Below the pieces are notes generated by a model, which made no database searches, had not been told where the DNA came from, and saw only the letters and a program-made list of their open reading frames with translations. A stretch of 64,000 nucleotides of DNA, taken from Alkaliflexus imshenetskii DSM 15055 (lineage in GTDB: Bacteria; Bacteroidota; Bacteroidia; Bacteroidales; Marinilabiliaceae). The DNA lies in the NCBI RefSeq assembly GCF_000517065.1, contig NZ_KI912105.1, positions 523,635-587,634 on the forward strand, written 5' to 3'. Positions within the stretch are counted from its first letter, which is position 1, and every line of letters begins with the position of its first letter. Below, one piece after another: positions 7,990 to 17,349 of the stretch. A program made the position numbers and the translations under genes.

Positions 7990-8574
7990 TTATGCTTTTT
8001 TTAACCGGTTAAGAATTGCTATTAAATATCCAAGTGCAATAAAAGCACCAGGAGCCAGCACAAACACCAGCATACCATAATCCTCCGGATAAATGGCAAA
8101 TCCGAAAAAATGCCCGCTGCCCAGCAACTCGCGCACACCGCCAAGCAACGTGAGTGCAAAGGCAAAACCTAAGCCCATTCCGGCACCATCAACTATCGAT
8201 GAACCAACGTTATTCTTTGAAGCAAACGCTTCGGCTCTTCCAAGCACCAAACAGTTAACCACAATCAGCGGAATAAACAGTCCGAGTGCATCAAACAGGG
8301 CTGGCACATAAGCCTGCATGGTCATCTCTACGATGGTCACAAACGTGGCAATAACAACAATGAATGCTGGTATACGCACCTTATCGGGGATAAATCCCTT
8401 AATCAGTGACACCACAATATTGGCCATCACCAACACAAAGGTGGTTGCCAGTCCCATGCCTAGTCCATTAATAGCCGAGGAGGTTACCCCCAATGCCGGA
8501 CACAAACCCAGCAACAGTATAAAAACAGGGTTCTCCTTGAGAAAACCTTTTGAGAAATTACTCCACTGGTTCAT
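7990..8574 (-). CDS. rnfE: Rnf complex membrane subunit RnfE
   Basis: The 194-residue product starts at [11 protein letters not shown]; the upstream in-frame ATG (8625) is rejected because a strong ribosome-binding site (AAGGAGGAGAC) sits just before 8574. It has six hydrophobic segments and the hallmarks [23 protein letters not shown] and [20 protein letters not shown]. It is the pseudo-symmetric partner of RnfA. It overlaps the end of rnfG by 17 nt, which suggests coupled translation. Confidence 0.95.
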   Translation of the reverse strand: MNQWSNFSKGFLKENPVFILLLGLCPALGVTSSAINGLGMGLATTFVLVMANIVVSLIKGFIPDKVRIPAFIVVIATFVTIVEMTMQAYVPALFDALGLFIPLIVVNCLVLGRAEAFASKNNVGSSIVDGAGMGLGFAFALTLLGGVRELLGSGHFFGFAIYPEDYGMLVFVLAPGAFIALGYLIAILNRLKKA

Positions 8575-9280
8575 TGTCTCCTCCTTCCTCTTCGTTATAT
8601 TGAGTTGTTGCCGAACTAGCGGCATCTGTTCTTTCCGTGTAAGTAGTATAGGCCACTTCTACAGCATGTAAAAATGCACGGGAAGTAATGGTAGCAGCCG
8701 TAATGGCATCCACTTCTCCCCCATCCTGCTTCACAACCATACGTGTGGTACCGGGATGTTTTCCCAGAATATTCTTTGTGTCGCCGCTCTCTCCGGCCTT
8801 AATACCAAAGAAACCATCGAGTAAACGGGTTCCCGGCTCTTTACGGCCTTCAACAACTACGGCAGGTTTAAACCAGTCGTCCATTTTCGTACCAAGCCCT
8901 GGCGTTTCTCTGTGTTCAAGCACCTGATAGTTAATAATAGAGCCATCGGGCTTAAGCCCTACCATAATCTTTATTTCACCACTAAAGCCACGATTACTCA
9001 TGGTCTCAATAGCAACCCCTACCAGCTCTTCGCCCTTACGTGCAGGAAAAACCTTAAGCGGAAAGCCCTCTGATGAAGTTAGTTCATACATTTCCGCAGC
9101 GGGATCATTATCAAAATCAGGAACCACCAATTGAATCGCTTCCTGTTGCTTTGCAACAGCTGCTGCCTCAATAGGAGCCTTCGTCATTTGAAAAACAAAT
9201 CCCAGGGAACCGCCTGCCACTGCTGTAATCATCAGCAGGGTCAGTACCATATTGGGTAATGATGATGCGCGTTTGCCCAT
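8558..9280 (-). CDS. rnfG: Rnf complex FMN-binding subunit RnfG
   Basis: The 240-residue protein has one N-terminal membrane helix (about 10-30) and a periplasmic FMN-binding domain. The flavinylation site is [10 protein letters not shown], with the acceptor Thr at about 197. The usual (S/T)GAT has Ala for Gly here. The [11 protein letters not shown] loop typical of the domain lies at 123-133. RnfG passes electrons between the periplasmic flavins of the complex. The acidic tail ([12 protein letters not shown]) is extra relative to short homologues and overlaps rnfE. Confidence 0.94.
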   Translation of the reverse strand: MGKRASSLPNMVLTLLMITAVAGGSLGFVFQMTKAPIEAAAVAKQQEAIQLVVPDFDNDPAAEMYELTSSEGFPLKVFPARKGEELVGVAIETMSNRGFSGEIKIMVGLKPDGSIINYQVLEHRETPGLGTKMDDWFKPAVVVEGRKEPGTRLLDGFFGIKAGESGDTKNILGKHPGTTRMVVKQDGGEVDAITAATITSRAFLHAVEVAYTTYTERTDAASSATTQYNEEEGGDNEPVE

Positions 9281-9304
9281 TGTAAATATCTTTATTTTAG
9301 GTTT

Positions 9305-10306
9305 TTATGCTTTGGATTTTATCACTTCGCCAAACCGCTTGGGTTTAATATACTTGTCAATAAGTGGCGTAAACATGTTCATTATCAGGATGGCGAATGA
9401 TATTCCTTCAGGATAGGAGCCATACGTTCTAATCAAGACCGTTATTACACCAATGCCAACACCATAAACCAACATCCCTTTAACCGACATGGGCGAACTG
9501 GAATAGTCTGTGGCCATGAAAATGGCACCCAGCAATACACCTCCCGTTAATACGTGGAAGAGCGGACTGGCATAGGCAGCCGGATCTATCAGGTGGAGCA
9601 CTCCGGTAAAGGCAGCTACCGCTCCGACAACTGCAACCGGAATGTGCCACGTTATAATCTTGGTCCACAACATATATATCAGACCGATGACCAACGCCAC
9701 ACCGGCAATTTCACCGGCAGAACCGCCCATCACTCCCAAAAACAAATCGAGGTAAGATGGCACATCTCCCATTACTTCTGAAAATGGGCGACCCGTGGCT
9801 AAGCCTTCCTTCATTACCGAAAGCGGAGTAGCACCGGTTGTGGCATCAAGATAGCTGGCTCGTGAGGCCAAAGGAAGTGGCCAGCTAGTCATCTGAACCG
9901 GGAATGAGATGAGCAAAAACACACGTCCAACCAAAGCCGGGTTAAATGGGTTCTGTCCAAGGCCTCCAAAAGACATTTTGCCGATGCCAATGGCTACAGC
10001 CGAACCAATTAGTATAATACCCAAAGGGATATTGGTAGGCAGGTTAAATGCCAGAAGCAATCCGGTTACCGCAGCCGAGCCATCACCGATTGATGCTGGC
10101 TGCTTCAGTATATACTTCTGAATTAGAAACTCGAACAAAACGCAGGCAACCACTGAGGTAAGTGTTACTATCAGTGCGCCAAGCCCGAAAAACCATAAAG
10201 AAGCAGCTAATGCAGGCAACAGGGCTATGATCACTCCATACATGTTTTTCTTCACAGAATCGCCGCTGTGTACATGTGGAGATGGTGAAACAATTAGTCT
10301 GTTCAT
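9305..10306 (-). CDS. rnfD: Rnf complex flavoprotein membrane subunit RnfD
   Basis: The 333-residue polytopic protein carries the covalent FMN motif TGAT (157-160; Thr160 is the expected acceptor) in YLDATTGATPLS. The N-terminal SPSPHVHSGDSV is a standard RnfD start. Other hallmarks are GGLGQNPFNPALVGRVF and MATDYSSSPMSVKGM. It forms the ion-translocation part of the complex with RnfG. It lies 45 nt after rnfC and 24 nt before rnfG in the operon. Confidence 0.96.
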   Translation of the reverse strand: MNRLIVSPSPHVHSGDSVKKNMYGVIIALLPALAASLWFFGLGALIVTLTSVVACVLFEFLIQKYILKQPASIGDGSAAVTGLLLAFNLPTNIPLGIILIGSAVAIGIGKMSFGGLGQNPFNPALVGRVFLLISFPVQMTSWPLPLASRASYLDATTGATPLSVMKEGLATGRPFSEVMGDVPSYLDLFLGVMGGSAGEIAGVALVIGLIYMLWTKIITWHIPVAVVGAVAAFTGVLHLIDPAAYASPLFHVLTGGVLLGAIFMATDYSSSPMSVKGMLVYGVGIGVITVLIRTYGSYPEGISFAILIMNMFTPLIDKYIKPKRFGEVIKSKA

Positions 10307-10351
10307 AATTAGTTTAATGTGTCAAATATTGAGAACCCTCAACAATCAAAA

Positions 10352-11683
10352 TTATTTTGTTCTGCTACGCATTATTTGTCCTACTTTCCCTTTGCCAAGG
10401 CGTATATAATCAAGTAGTGGACGAGACGAAGGACAGGTATAGCTGCAAGAACCACATTCGATACAATCCATTATCTTTTCCTCTTCGGCCATATCCCAAA
10501 TGGCCTTCTCAGCCAATGTCATGAGCAAATAAGGAGACAGCCCCATCGCGCATACCGAAACGCATTTGGAGCAGCGGATGCAATTTTCAACTATGCCGCG
10601 TGATGCTATCTTTTTGGGAAGAATAAGAATGCCTGATGTGCCCTTGGTTACAGGCACTTCGATTGATGTTAGCGCTTTACCCATCATTGGACCGCCACCC
10701 ACTATTTTTCCTGTATCTTCAGGCAGCCCGCCGGCAGCTTCTATTATTGCTGAAATAGGTGTTCCGATTCGAACCAGATAGTTGCCTGGCTTTTTTACCG
10801 ACAAACCGGTCAGAGTCACGATGCGTTCCACTAACGGTTTGTTTTTCTGAACGGCTTCATAAACTGCATACGCGGTACCCACGTTATGAACAACTGCACC
10901 AACTTCAATCGGCAACTTTCCGGATGGAACCTGACGGTTGATGCATGCATCTATCAACTGCTTCTCACCTCCCTGAGGATATTGCACTTTCAATGGTTGT
11001 ACGGTGATGCCTGTGAATCCGGCGGCAAGCTTCTCGATATGTGCAATGGCATCTTTCTTATTGTTTTCGATACCAATAATTGCCTTGTTCACATTCAGTG
11101 CTTTCATCAAAATTTGGACGCCAACCAGCATCGCTTCGCCTTTTTCGAGCATAAGGCGGTGGTCACTTGTCAGGTAAGGTTCACACTCCACACCATTTAT
11201 GATGAGCACCTCACATACTTTTCCGGGGGGGGGCGACAATTTAACCTGTGCAGGAAATGTAGCACCTCCAAGTCCAACAATACCGGCTTCGCCAATACGT
11301 TTCACTATCTCTTCGGCCGACAGGGTAATGTCACGTTTAAGTTCGGGAGAGAGATCGATGTGTTCGTCCCACACATCGCCATCCGTTTTAATAATAATGG
11401 CCTTCCGTTTATAACCGGAAGCGTCGAGAATTTCATCTACCTTATCTACAATACCGGAAACTGGCGAATGGATATTGGATGATACGAAACCAGTTGTTTT
11501 AGCTATGAGCTGGCCTACTTTTACAGCATCACCCTTTTTAACCACAGGCTCACCGGGTGCGCCGATATGCTGTGACACAGGTACCGATACCACAGCAGGT
11601 ATGGGCAGAACTTCAACGGGACTACCTGCCGATAGTTTGTTTTCGGCAGGATGAATGCCCCCAAGTGAGAATGTCTTTAACAC
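10352..11683 (-). CDS. rnfC: Rnf complex NADH-site subunit RnfC
   Basis: The 443-residue protein holds the NADH/FMN-type SLBB fold (for example GLGGATFPAQVKLSPP and LIINGVECEPYLTSDHRLM). It is followed by two [4Fe-4S] ferredoxin motifs, CIRCSKCVSVC and CIECGSCSYTC, near residues 367-417. RnfC accepts NAD+/NADH at the cytoplasmic face. It is at the short end of the family and lacks the long repetitive C-terminal extension of enterobacterial RsxC. It sits 101 nt downstream of rnfB. Confidence 0.96.
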   Translation of the reverse strand: MLKTFSLGGIHPAENKLSAGSPVEVLPIPAVVSVPVSQHIGAPGEPVVKKGDAVKVGQLIAKTTGFVSSNIHSPVSGIVDKVDEILDASGYKRKAIIIKTDGDVWDEHIDLSPELKRDITLSAEEIVKRIGEAGIVGLGGATFPAQVKLSPPPGKVCEVLIINGVECEPYLTSDHRLMLEKGEAMLVGVQILMKALNVNKAIIGIENNKKDAIAHIEKLAAGFTGITVQPLKVQYPQGGEKQLIDACINRQVPSGKLPIEVGAVVHNVGTAYAVYEAVQKNKPLVERIVTLTGLSVKKPGNYLVRIGTPISAIIEAAGGLPEDTGKIVGGGPMMGKALTSIEVPVTKGTSGILILPKKIASRGIVENCIRCSKCVSVCAMGLSPYLLMTLAEKAIWDMAEEEKIMDCIECGSCSYTCPSSRPLLDYIRLGKGKVGQIMRSRTK

Positions 11684-11784
11684 TGTGAATCCTCCTATAT
11701 TTTTGCTTCAGTTCTTATGAATTAGAGGTTGCTAACAAAGAACCTAAGCGAATGATGATCAATAAAGAAAATTAATTACCCTGA

Positions 11785-12660
11785 TTATTCCACTGGAGCT
11801 TTTGCAGGCTCTTCCTTCTCCACTTTTGGCTTGCGTGGTGGGAAGTTGATCTCATGGATGGCATTGGTTGGGCAAACCTCCGGACACTTACGGCACAGCT
11901 TACATTTGTCATAGTCGATATAGGCCAGATTGTTCTCAATGGTAATGGCATCGAACTCACATACCTTCTGACACTTGCTACATCCGATACACGCCACAGC
12001 GCATGATTTTTTGGCAGCTGCACCCTTATCTTTGTTTATACAACTCACGAAAATCCGTCGTCCTTTCGGGCCTTTTTTTCGTAGTTCTATTATACTTTTT
12101 GGACAAGCAGTGACACAAGCTCCACAAGCCACGCAATTGTCCTCTATAATTACAGGTAAACCTGTTGCTTCATCCATATACATGGCGTCAAACTTACAAG
12201 CAGCCACACAGTCGCCTAATCCCAGACATCCGTATGAACACCCGGATTCTCCTCCATACAACGAAGCTGCCACGGCACATGACGTAGCGCCCTGATATTC
12301 ATTTAATTTTGGACGATGTTCACATGTTCCGTTACAGCGCACGACGGCAACCATTGGTGTAGCAGATCCGGCCTCTTTACCAAGCATCTCAGCCACTTTA
12401 TTCATGGTATCTGCACCTCCAACCGGGCAGTTCATGCTTGATATATCGTCAGATTTCACAAGCGCCTCGGCAAAAGCCCTGCAACCAGGAAACCCACATC
12501 CACCGCAATTTGTAGCAGGCAAAATCTCCTCTACCTGATCGATTCTGGGGTCTTCAAAAACCTGAAACTTTTTAGATGCCAGATACAAAATCACGGCAGC
12601 AATTGCCCCCAATCCGGCCAATGTCACTATTGTTATCAGAACAACACTCATGATGGTCAT
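11785..12660 (-). CDS. rnfB: Rnf complex ferredoxin-site subunit RnfB
   Basis: The 291-residue protein has an N-terminal membrane helix (about 5-27). The RnfB four-Cys domain follows ([16 protein letters not shown] plus a later Cys, residues 52-81), and then several ferredoxin-like clusters including [23 protein letters not shown] and [12 protein letters not shown]. It takes electrons from reduced ferredoxin. The tail is Lys/Glu/Pro-rich ([17 protein letters not shown]). Its start overlaps the rseC stop by 4 nt. Confidence 0.96.
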   Translation of the reverse strand: MTIMSVVLITIVTLAGLGAIAAVILYLASKKFQVFEDPRIDQVEEILPATNCGGCGFPGCRAFAEALVKSDDISSMNCPVGGADTMNKVAEMLGKEAGSATPMVAVVRCNGTCEHRPKLNEYQGATSCAVAASLYGGESGCSYGCLGLGDCVAACKFDAMYMDEATGLPVIIEDNCVACGACVTACPKSIIELRKKGPKGRRIFVSCINKDKGAAAKKSCAVACIGCSKCQKVCEFDAITIENNLAYIDYDKCKLCRKCPEVCPTNAIHEINFPPRKPKVEKEEPAKAPVE

Positions 12661-13070
12661 TCGCTTTTAGATTTAATCGTGAATGAAAAAGTCTGTTTCA
12701 TGGCCTTATCGGCCAAACGTATACTAAAATAATAGGGAACCAGAATAAGCAAGGCCAGAAATCCGGCCAAACTTTCATTGCCAGTTGCCGAAAAAACCAC
12801 GCTAAGCGTGAGGAGCATTAAAACAACAGGAAGAATATATGCCCACCAGGCAGCTTTAAGCCCCTGTGAGCGCTGTCCGACCAACACCACATGATCTCCA
12901 GGTTTAAATGTATCAGAAGTAATTACATCCACCTCCTTATCCTGAATATCGGCAGCCGTACATGCGCCCTTTGCATGGCAAGATGCACAAGCCGACTCAC
13001 TGACAATCTTCACTTTAACGTGATTTCCGGAGATTTGGTCAACCACTCCATCATGTTCAATTATCTTCAT
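12657..13070 (-). CDS. rseC: RseC/MucC-family protein, first gene of the rnf operon
   Basis: The 137-residue protein has an N-terminal beta-rich part with a Cys motif ([11 protein letters not shown], residues 27-37) and two membrane helices (about 75-92 and 99-117), the layout of RseC/MucC. In proteobacteria relatives act on SoxR reduction or sigma-E. In Bacteroidota the gene regularly opens the rnf operon, which suggests a role in assembly or redox upkeep of Rnf. It overlaps rnfB by 4 nt. A promoter box lies at 13102-13109. Confidence 0.9.
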   Translation of the reverse strand: MKIIEHDGVVDQISGNHVKVKIVSESACASCHAKGACTAADIQDKEVDVITSDTFKPGDHVVLVGQRSQGLKAAWWAYILPVVLMLLTLSVVFSATGNESLAGFLALLILVPYYFSIRLADKAMKQTFSFTIKSKSE

Positions 13071-13101
13071 ATTTTCCCGTTAAAAATCGGGTCGGGTGAA
13101 A

Positions 13102-13109
13102 CAAAAGTA
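13102..13109 (-). promoter_or_regulatory. TAnnTTTG box of the rseC-rnf operon
   Basis: Read on the minus strand, TACTTTTG lies 32 nt before the rseC start and matches the Bacteroidota -7 consensus. A small hairpin (CCCG, 8-nt loop, CGGG) lies between the box and the start codon. No clear TTG -33 element is seen at the expected spacing. Confidence 0.45.
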
Positions 13110-13647
13110 TGTAATATCGATGGATTCTGTAATGTAAAAATATCAGTTTCAAACAGTTTCTATTTAGAATAAATAAAAATAATAAGCTGTTAAATAATGT
13201 TATTAACTGAGGAATAGAAACTTATATTGCTATGTTGAGATAGCAAAATACACATCATACTGCTATGCAAAACTTCCGTTGATTCACACGGAGACATAAA
13301 GCAATTTATAAACAGCTCATTAGCTAAACGTAAGCAAGCCCATTACATAAAATGCTTGAAATTACACGGGAACACACGACCTTAAACACCAACAAAATAG
13401 CTTATTCAAACATCTGTGAGAAACACATAACTTTATCGCATCGCAACCGTAATACACTTTAAAAAGTTGTAAAAAACTTACAAAACCTTTTACCTTGCCA
13501 CCTGAAAAAGTTTTCATCTTATCAAATTTCAATCACGAATATGCCAGTGCATTGCGGTTGAATATTCTACATTTGATTTTACAGGCACTGATTTAAAAAA
13601 AACGCATACACTGAAATAAATCTGATAAAAATCTGTTCACATTAGAT
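13110..13647. other. Long intergenic region between the divergent rnf and NlpC/P60 genes
   Basis: Apart from the rnf promoter box, this A+T-rich stretch holds no open frame or stable hairpin that I can support. It must contain the promoter of the NlpC/P60 gene and could hold regulatory sites for the rnf operon. No tRNA-like cloverleaf was found by eye. Confidence 0.6.
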
Positions 13648-14268
13648 ATGACAAATCAACCTTCATCTCTACATAAACCATCATCACAAAAGGCATCATA
13701 CACATCAGCAGTGTATATCATGCTAATTGCTCTGATTCTGATTGCCTCCTGCTCAAGAGAGCTATACAAAACATCGAAACCCACGCAAGAAAGCCGAAAA
13801 CCAGCACCCACTAAAACTGAACAGACCGAAGATCCGAAACTCAATGCATTTTTAAACGGGGGAAGTGGTAAAACCTTAAATACAGGCAGTTTAGATTCAG
13901 AAAAGATTATTAAAACAGCATCGGCCCGAATTGGCACACCACATTGCATGGGTGGCAGCACCACCAGATGTATGGATTGTTCAGGTCTTCTGGTATTTTC
14001 CTTTGCACAGCATGGCATAAAACTACCACACAACTCACAGGAACAAGCGCGATACGGAAAAATCATTTACGATATAAATCAACTTAGGAGAGGTGATTTG
14101 ATATTCTTTATTAATACATACCGCACATCAAACTACATAACTCACTCAGGTATATATTTGGGAAATGGTGATTTTCTGCATACCTCCACATCACAAGGCG
14201 TTACCATCACTTCAATATCGAACCCCTGGTGGCGCGAGCGATACATCTTTGGCACAAGGATTTTTTGA
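13648..14268 (+). CDS. NlpC/P60 cysteine peptidase lipoprotein
   Basis: The 206-residue protein has an unusually long N-terminal lead before a lipoprotein signal (hydrophobic 22-34, lipid Cys35 in LIASCSREL), a Pro/Thr/Lys-rich linker and a C-terminal NlpC/P60 domain. The catalytic Cys111 is in MDCSGL, His166 in THSGIYLG, and a third His178 in FLHTSTSQGV. Such enzymes cut peptidoglycan stem peptides (gamma-D-Glu-diaminopimelate). A shorter start at about 13717 (MLIALILIASC) would give a more usual signal length. It is convergent with recG, with stops 6 nt apart. Confidence 0.88.
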   Translation: MTNQPSSLHKPSSQKASYTSAVYIMLIALILIASCSRELYKTSKPTQESRKPAPTKTEQTEDPKLNAFLNGGSGKTLNTGSLDSEKIIKTASARIGTPHCMGGSTTRCMDCSGLLVFSFAQHGIKLPHNSQEQARYGKIIYDINQLRRGDLIFFINTYRTSNYITHSGIYLGNGDFLHTSTSQGVTITSISNPWWRERYIFGTRIF

Positions 14269-14274
14269 TGTTGA

Positions 14275-16374
14275 TTAGCTAATCATGCTCCAATTAATTT
14301 TTGCACGTGCTAGCTTGGTAAGTTGTTTAGTGAGAATATAGTTTTCAGGCTTTTCGAGTAAAGGGTCATCCTCTAAAATATCTTCAGCTACTTTACGCCC
14401 CATTTGAAGAATCTGGCTATCGCGCGACAAGTTGGAAATTTTCAGTTCAAACGGCAGACCCGACTGTTGAGTACCCTCCAAATCGCCCGGGCCACGCATC
14501 TTCATGTCAGCCTCAGCAATTTCAAATCCATCGGTGGTACGCACCATTATTTCCATGCGCTTGCGTGTCTCCTCAGCCAGTTTAAAGTCGGTCATAAGTA
14601 TGCAAAAACTTTGTTCGGCTCCCCTGCCTACACGTCCACGCAACTGGTGAAGCTGTGACAGACCAAACCGCTCGGCACTTTCAATCACCATCACCGATGC
14701 GTTGGGCACATTAACGCCTACCTCAATCACTGTAGTTGCCACCATTATTTGTGCATTGCCCGCAGCAAACTCATGCATCGCAGCATCTTTCTCCGACGGT
14801 TTCATACGACCGTGAACCATAACAATCCTGCTTTCAGGAAAAGATTTCTGCATATACTCATATCCTTCGGACAAGTTCTTGAAGTCCATCTTCTCCGACT
14901 CATCAATAAGTGGATATACCACGTAAACCTGACGGCCTTTTTGAATCTCATCACGAAGGAAACGGTTAAGCTGATTGCGGCGATTGTGAAAATAGTGCAC
15001 TGTCTGGATAGGCTTCCGACCGGGTGGCAACTCATCAATAACAGACACCTCAAGGTCGCCATACACTGTCATGGCAAGCGTGCGGGGAATGGGCGTGGCA
15101 GTCATCACCAGTACGTGCGGTGGATTGGGGTTTTTACGCCAAAGGCGTGCCCTTTGCTCTACACCAAAACGGTGCTGTTCATCAATCACCACCAATCCTA
15201 GCTTTTCAAATATCACAGTATCCTCAATAAGCGCATGCGTTCCGATAAGAATTTGCATCTCCCCGTTGCGCAATGATTGATGGATTCGGTCACGTTCAGT
15301 TTTTTTTGTTGAACCAGTGAGTAAAGCCACATGTATGCCTAACGGCTCTACCTGTTTTGAGATGGTCTCATAGTGTTGTGTGGCTAAAATTTCGGTTGGC
15401 GCCATTAAACAGGCCTGATAGTGATTGTCGAGTGCAATCAGCATTACCATGAGCGCCACGAGTGTTTTTCCGCTACCTACATCACCCTGAAGCAGACGAT
15501 TCATCTGTTTTCCACTGCCCATATCATGGCGCATTTCGCGAATCACACGTTTTTGGGCATTTGTAAGTTCAAATGGCAGATGTTCAGCGTAAAAAGTATT
15601 AAGATAACCGCCCACAGTGCCAAACACATGGCCTTTGATGTTATATGTGCGTTGGTTTCGCAGTCGCAGAATATTTAACTGTATGTAGAACAGCTCCTCA
15701 AACTTCAGCCGAAACCGGGCTTTTTCCAACTCCTGATTGTTCGAGGGCAAATGAATAATTCGAAGCGCATCGTTTAGAATCATCAATCTATATTTATCGA
15801 TGATTGACGATGGCAATGTTTCAGGTATTTTACCTTTCCATGAAGCAAAAAGCGTTTGAATCAGCTTACCAATTACTCTCGAATTGAGAAAATTGCTTTT
15901 CATCTTTTCCGAGGTATTGTAATGCGCCTGCAACCCCATCTTAACGTTTGCCTTTGCCTCATCAAATCGCTCTATTTCAGGATGCACAATACTTATTCCG
16001 CCATTAAAAACAGATGGCTTTCCAAAAACAATAAAGGTACTGTCACCATTGATACTGCCCTGCACATACTTCAAACCTTTAAACCACACCAATTCCACGG
16101 TACCTGTACCATCTGAGAAAGTTGCAGATAAACGTTTGGTGCGTCCTTCCCCTATGGTTTTTAAAGATGTGAACCGTCCTTTAAGCTGAATGTGTTGCAT
16201 GGATGCATCCACCTCGCGAATGGCATAAATTCGACTGCGATCAACATACTTATAAGGAAAATAGTAGATGAGATCTTCATAGGAAGCAATTTTTGCTTCC
16301 TGCTTAAGGAGTTCAGCTTTTTTAGGCCCTACCCCTGACAGATACATAATATTTAAAGTAGCTAACTCTGACAT
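14275..16374 (-). CDS. recG: ATP-dependent DNA helicase RecG
   Basis: From MSELATLNIMYL (16374) the protein is 699 residues, the normal RecG length; the ATG at 16476 adds an unlikely lead. The N-terminal wedge/OB domain includes LSGVGPKKAELL and the helicase core contains GDVGSGKT (Walker A), VVIDEQHRFGV (DExH) and TATPIPRTLAM. The C-terminal RecG motifs QLHQLRGRVGRG and MRGPGDLEGTQQSG are present. RecG remodels stalled replication forks and branched DNA. It is divergently placed from the methyltransferase gene. Confidence 0.97.
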   Translation of the reverse strand: MSELATLNIMYLSGVGPKKAELLKQEAKIASYEDLIYYFPYKYVDRSRIYAIREVDASMQHIQLKGRFTSLKTIGEGRTKRLSATFSDGTGTVELVWFKGLKYVQGSINGDSTFIVFGKPSVFNGGISIVHPEIERFDEAKANVKMGLQAHYNTSEKMKSNFLNSRVIGKLIQTLFASWKGKIPETLPSSIIDKYRLMILNDALRIIHLPSNNQELEKARFRLKFEELFYIQLNILRLRNQRTYNIKGHVFGTVGGYLNTFYAEHLPFELTNAQKRVIREMRHDMGSGKQMNRLLQGDVGSGKTLVALMVMLIALDNHYQACLMAPTEILATQHYETISKQVEPLGIHVALLTGSTKKTERDRIHQSLRNGEMQILIGTHALIEDTVIFEKLGLVVIDEQHRFGVEQRARLWRKNPNPPHVLVMTATPIPRTLAMTVYGDLEVSVIDELPPGRKPIQTVHYFHNRRNQLNRFLRDEIQKGRQVYVVYPLIDESEKMDFKNLSEGYEYMQKSFPESRIVMVHGRMKPSEKDAAMHEFAAGNAQIMVATTVIEVGVNVPNASVMVIESAERFGLSQLHQLRGRVGRGAEQSFCILMTDFKLAEETRKRMEIMVRTTDGFEIAEADMKMRGPGDLEGTQQSGLPFELKISNLSRDSQILQMGRKVAEDILEDDPLLEKPENYILTKQLTKLARAKINWSMIS

Positions 16375-16483
16375 GACGATTGCCAAAATTAACTTTTCGC
16401 AACGAGTGTTGCAAATGGGTAAACACAACCATTGAGCAAACAAGTTCACAATCCCCCACCCCTTTTTAGTTAACACATTTTTC

Positions 16484-16491
16484 TATCTTTG
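16484..16491 (+). promoter_or_regulatory. TAnnTTTG box of the methyltransferase gene
   Basis: TATCTTTG matches the -7 consensus and lies 15 nt before the ATG at 16507. It overlaps the alternative TTG start at 16489, which argues against that start. Confidence 0.5.
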
Positions 16492-16506
16492 AAGCAAAAT
16501 AAGAAC

Positions 16507-17295
16507 ATGAACCTGTTTCAGATAAAGCGTTACGCTGCATTTATGCTAAAACCAAACCATTGGAAAGGTTTTGGCATCCACTCGCCATTCATTTTCGACT
16601 TGATAACCGGCTCTTTCCGCGTAAGACATGAATATTATGCGTTTGGCCAAATTCGTTCGTGGAGAAATGCATTACTGCGAAACAGAAAAGAGATTGCCAT
16701 TCGCGATTATGGTGCAGGATCAAAAGTCACTGGTAATAAAATCAGACGTGTTCAAGAAATAGCAAAGCATAGTTGTATTCCCGAAAAATATGGCCAGTTG
16801 TTGTTCAAAATGGTATGTAAATTCAATTCTGTAAACATACTGGAGTTGGGCACATCTTTGGGAATTGGCACGCTGTACCTAGCCATGCCAAACAGCAAAG
16901 CCCGAGTAATTACCATTGAAGGATGTAAAGAAACGGCATCGATTGCAAACCATACCTTTGAGCAGATTCAAACGACCAATGTGCAGTTACTGACCGGCAC
17001 ATTTAACGAGAAACTGCCCGAGGCACTGGAAATGCTTCAGAAGGTTGATTTGGTGTTCTTTGATGGCGACCACCGGGAGCTATCCACACTTGCATACTTT
17101 AATCAGTGTTTACCCTATGCGCACAACGACTCCATCTTTATCTTTGACGACATACACTGGTCACTTGAAATGGAAAATGCATGGAATCAGATTGTTAACA
17201 ACCCGCAGGTCACCGTCTCGCTTGACCTGCTCCGGCTGGGCATCATCTTTTTCAGAAAAGAGAGCAAAAAGGAGCATTTTGCTGTTCGGGTTTAA
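16507..17295 (+). CDS. Class I SAM-dependent methyltransferase (O-methyltransferase-like)
   Basis: The 262-residue protein carries a Rossmann methyltransferase core in the second half: motif I NILELGTSLGIGTLYLA, the acidic strand VITIEGCKETA, and VDLVFFDGDHRELSTLAYF, the pattern of catechol/caffeoyl-CoA-type O-methyltransferases. The N-terminal 95 residues (HWKGFGIHSPFIFDLITG) are typical of a Bacteroidota-specific group with unknown substrate. ATG at 16507 is chosen over TTG at 16489 because of the promoter box. The next gene follows at 17350. Confidence 0.8.
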   Translation: MNLFQIKRYAAFMLKPNHWKGFGIHSPFIFDLITGSFRVRHEYYAFGQIRSWRNALLRNRKEIAIRDYGAGSKVTGNKIRRVQEIAKHSCIPEKYGQLLFKMVCKFNSVNILELGTSLGIGTLYLAMPNSKARVITIEGCKETASIANHTFEQIQTTNVQLLTGTFNEKLPEALEMLQKVDLVFFDGDHRELSTLAYFNQCLPYAHNDSIFIFDDIHWSLEMENAWNQIVNNPQVTVSLDLLRLGIIFFRKESKKEHFAVRV

Positions 17296-17349
17296 ATGGG
17301 GATGACGAACAGGGATAGATGGCATCATTTAAAAAAATCCAAACAGAAA

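Noticed and set aside
13110-13647. tRNA or small RNA gene in the long rnf spacer
   Set aside because: No cloverleaf or stable terminator-like hairpin could be found by eye.
16489-16506. TTG start for the methyltransferase
   Set aside because: It overlaps the TATCTTTG promoter box; ATG at 16507 is the first plausible start after it.
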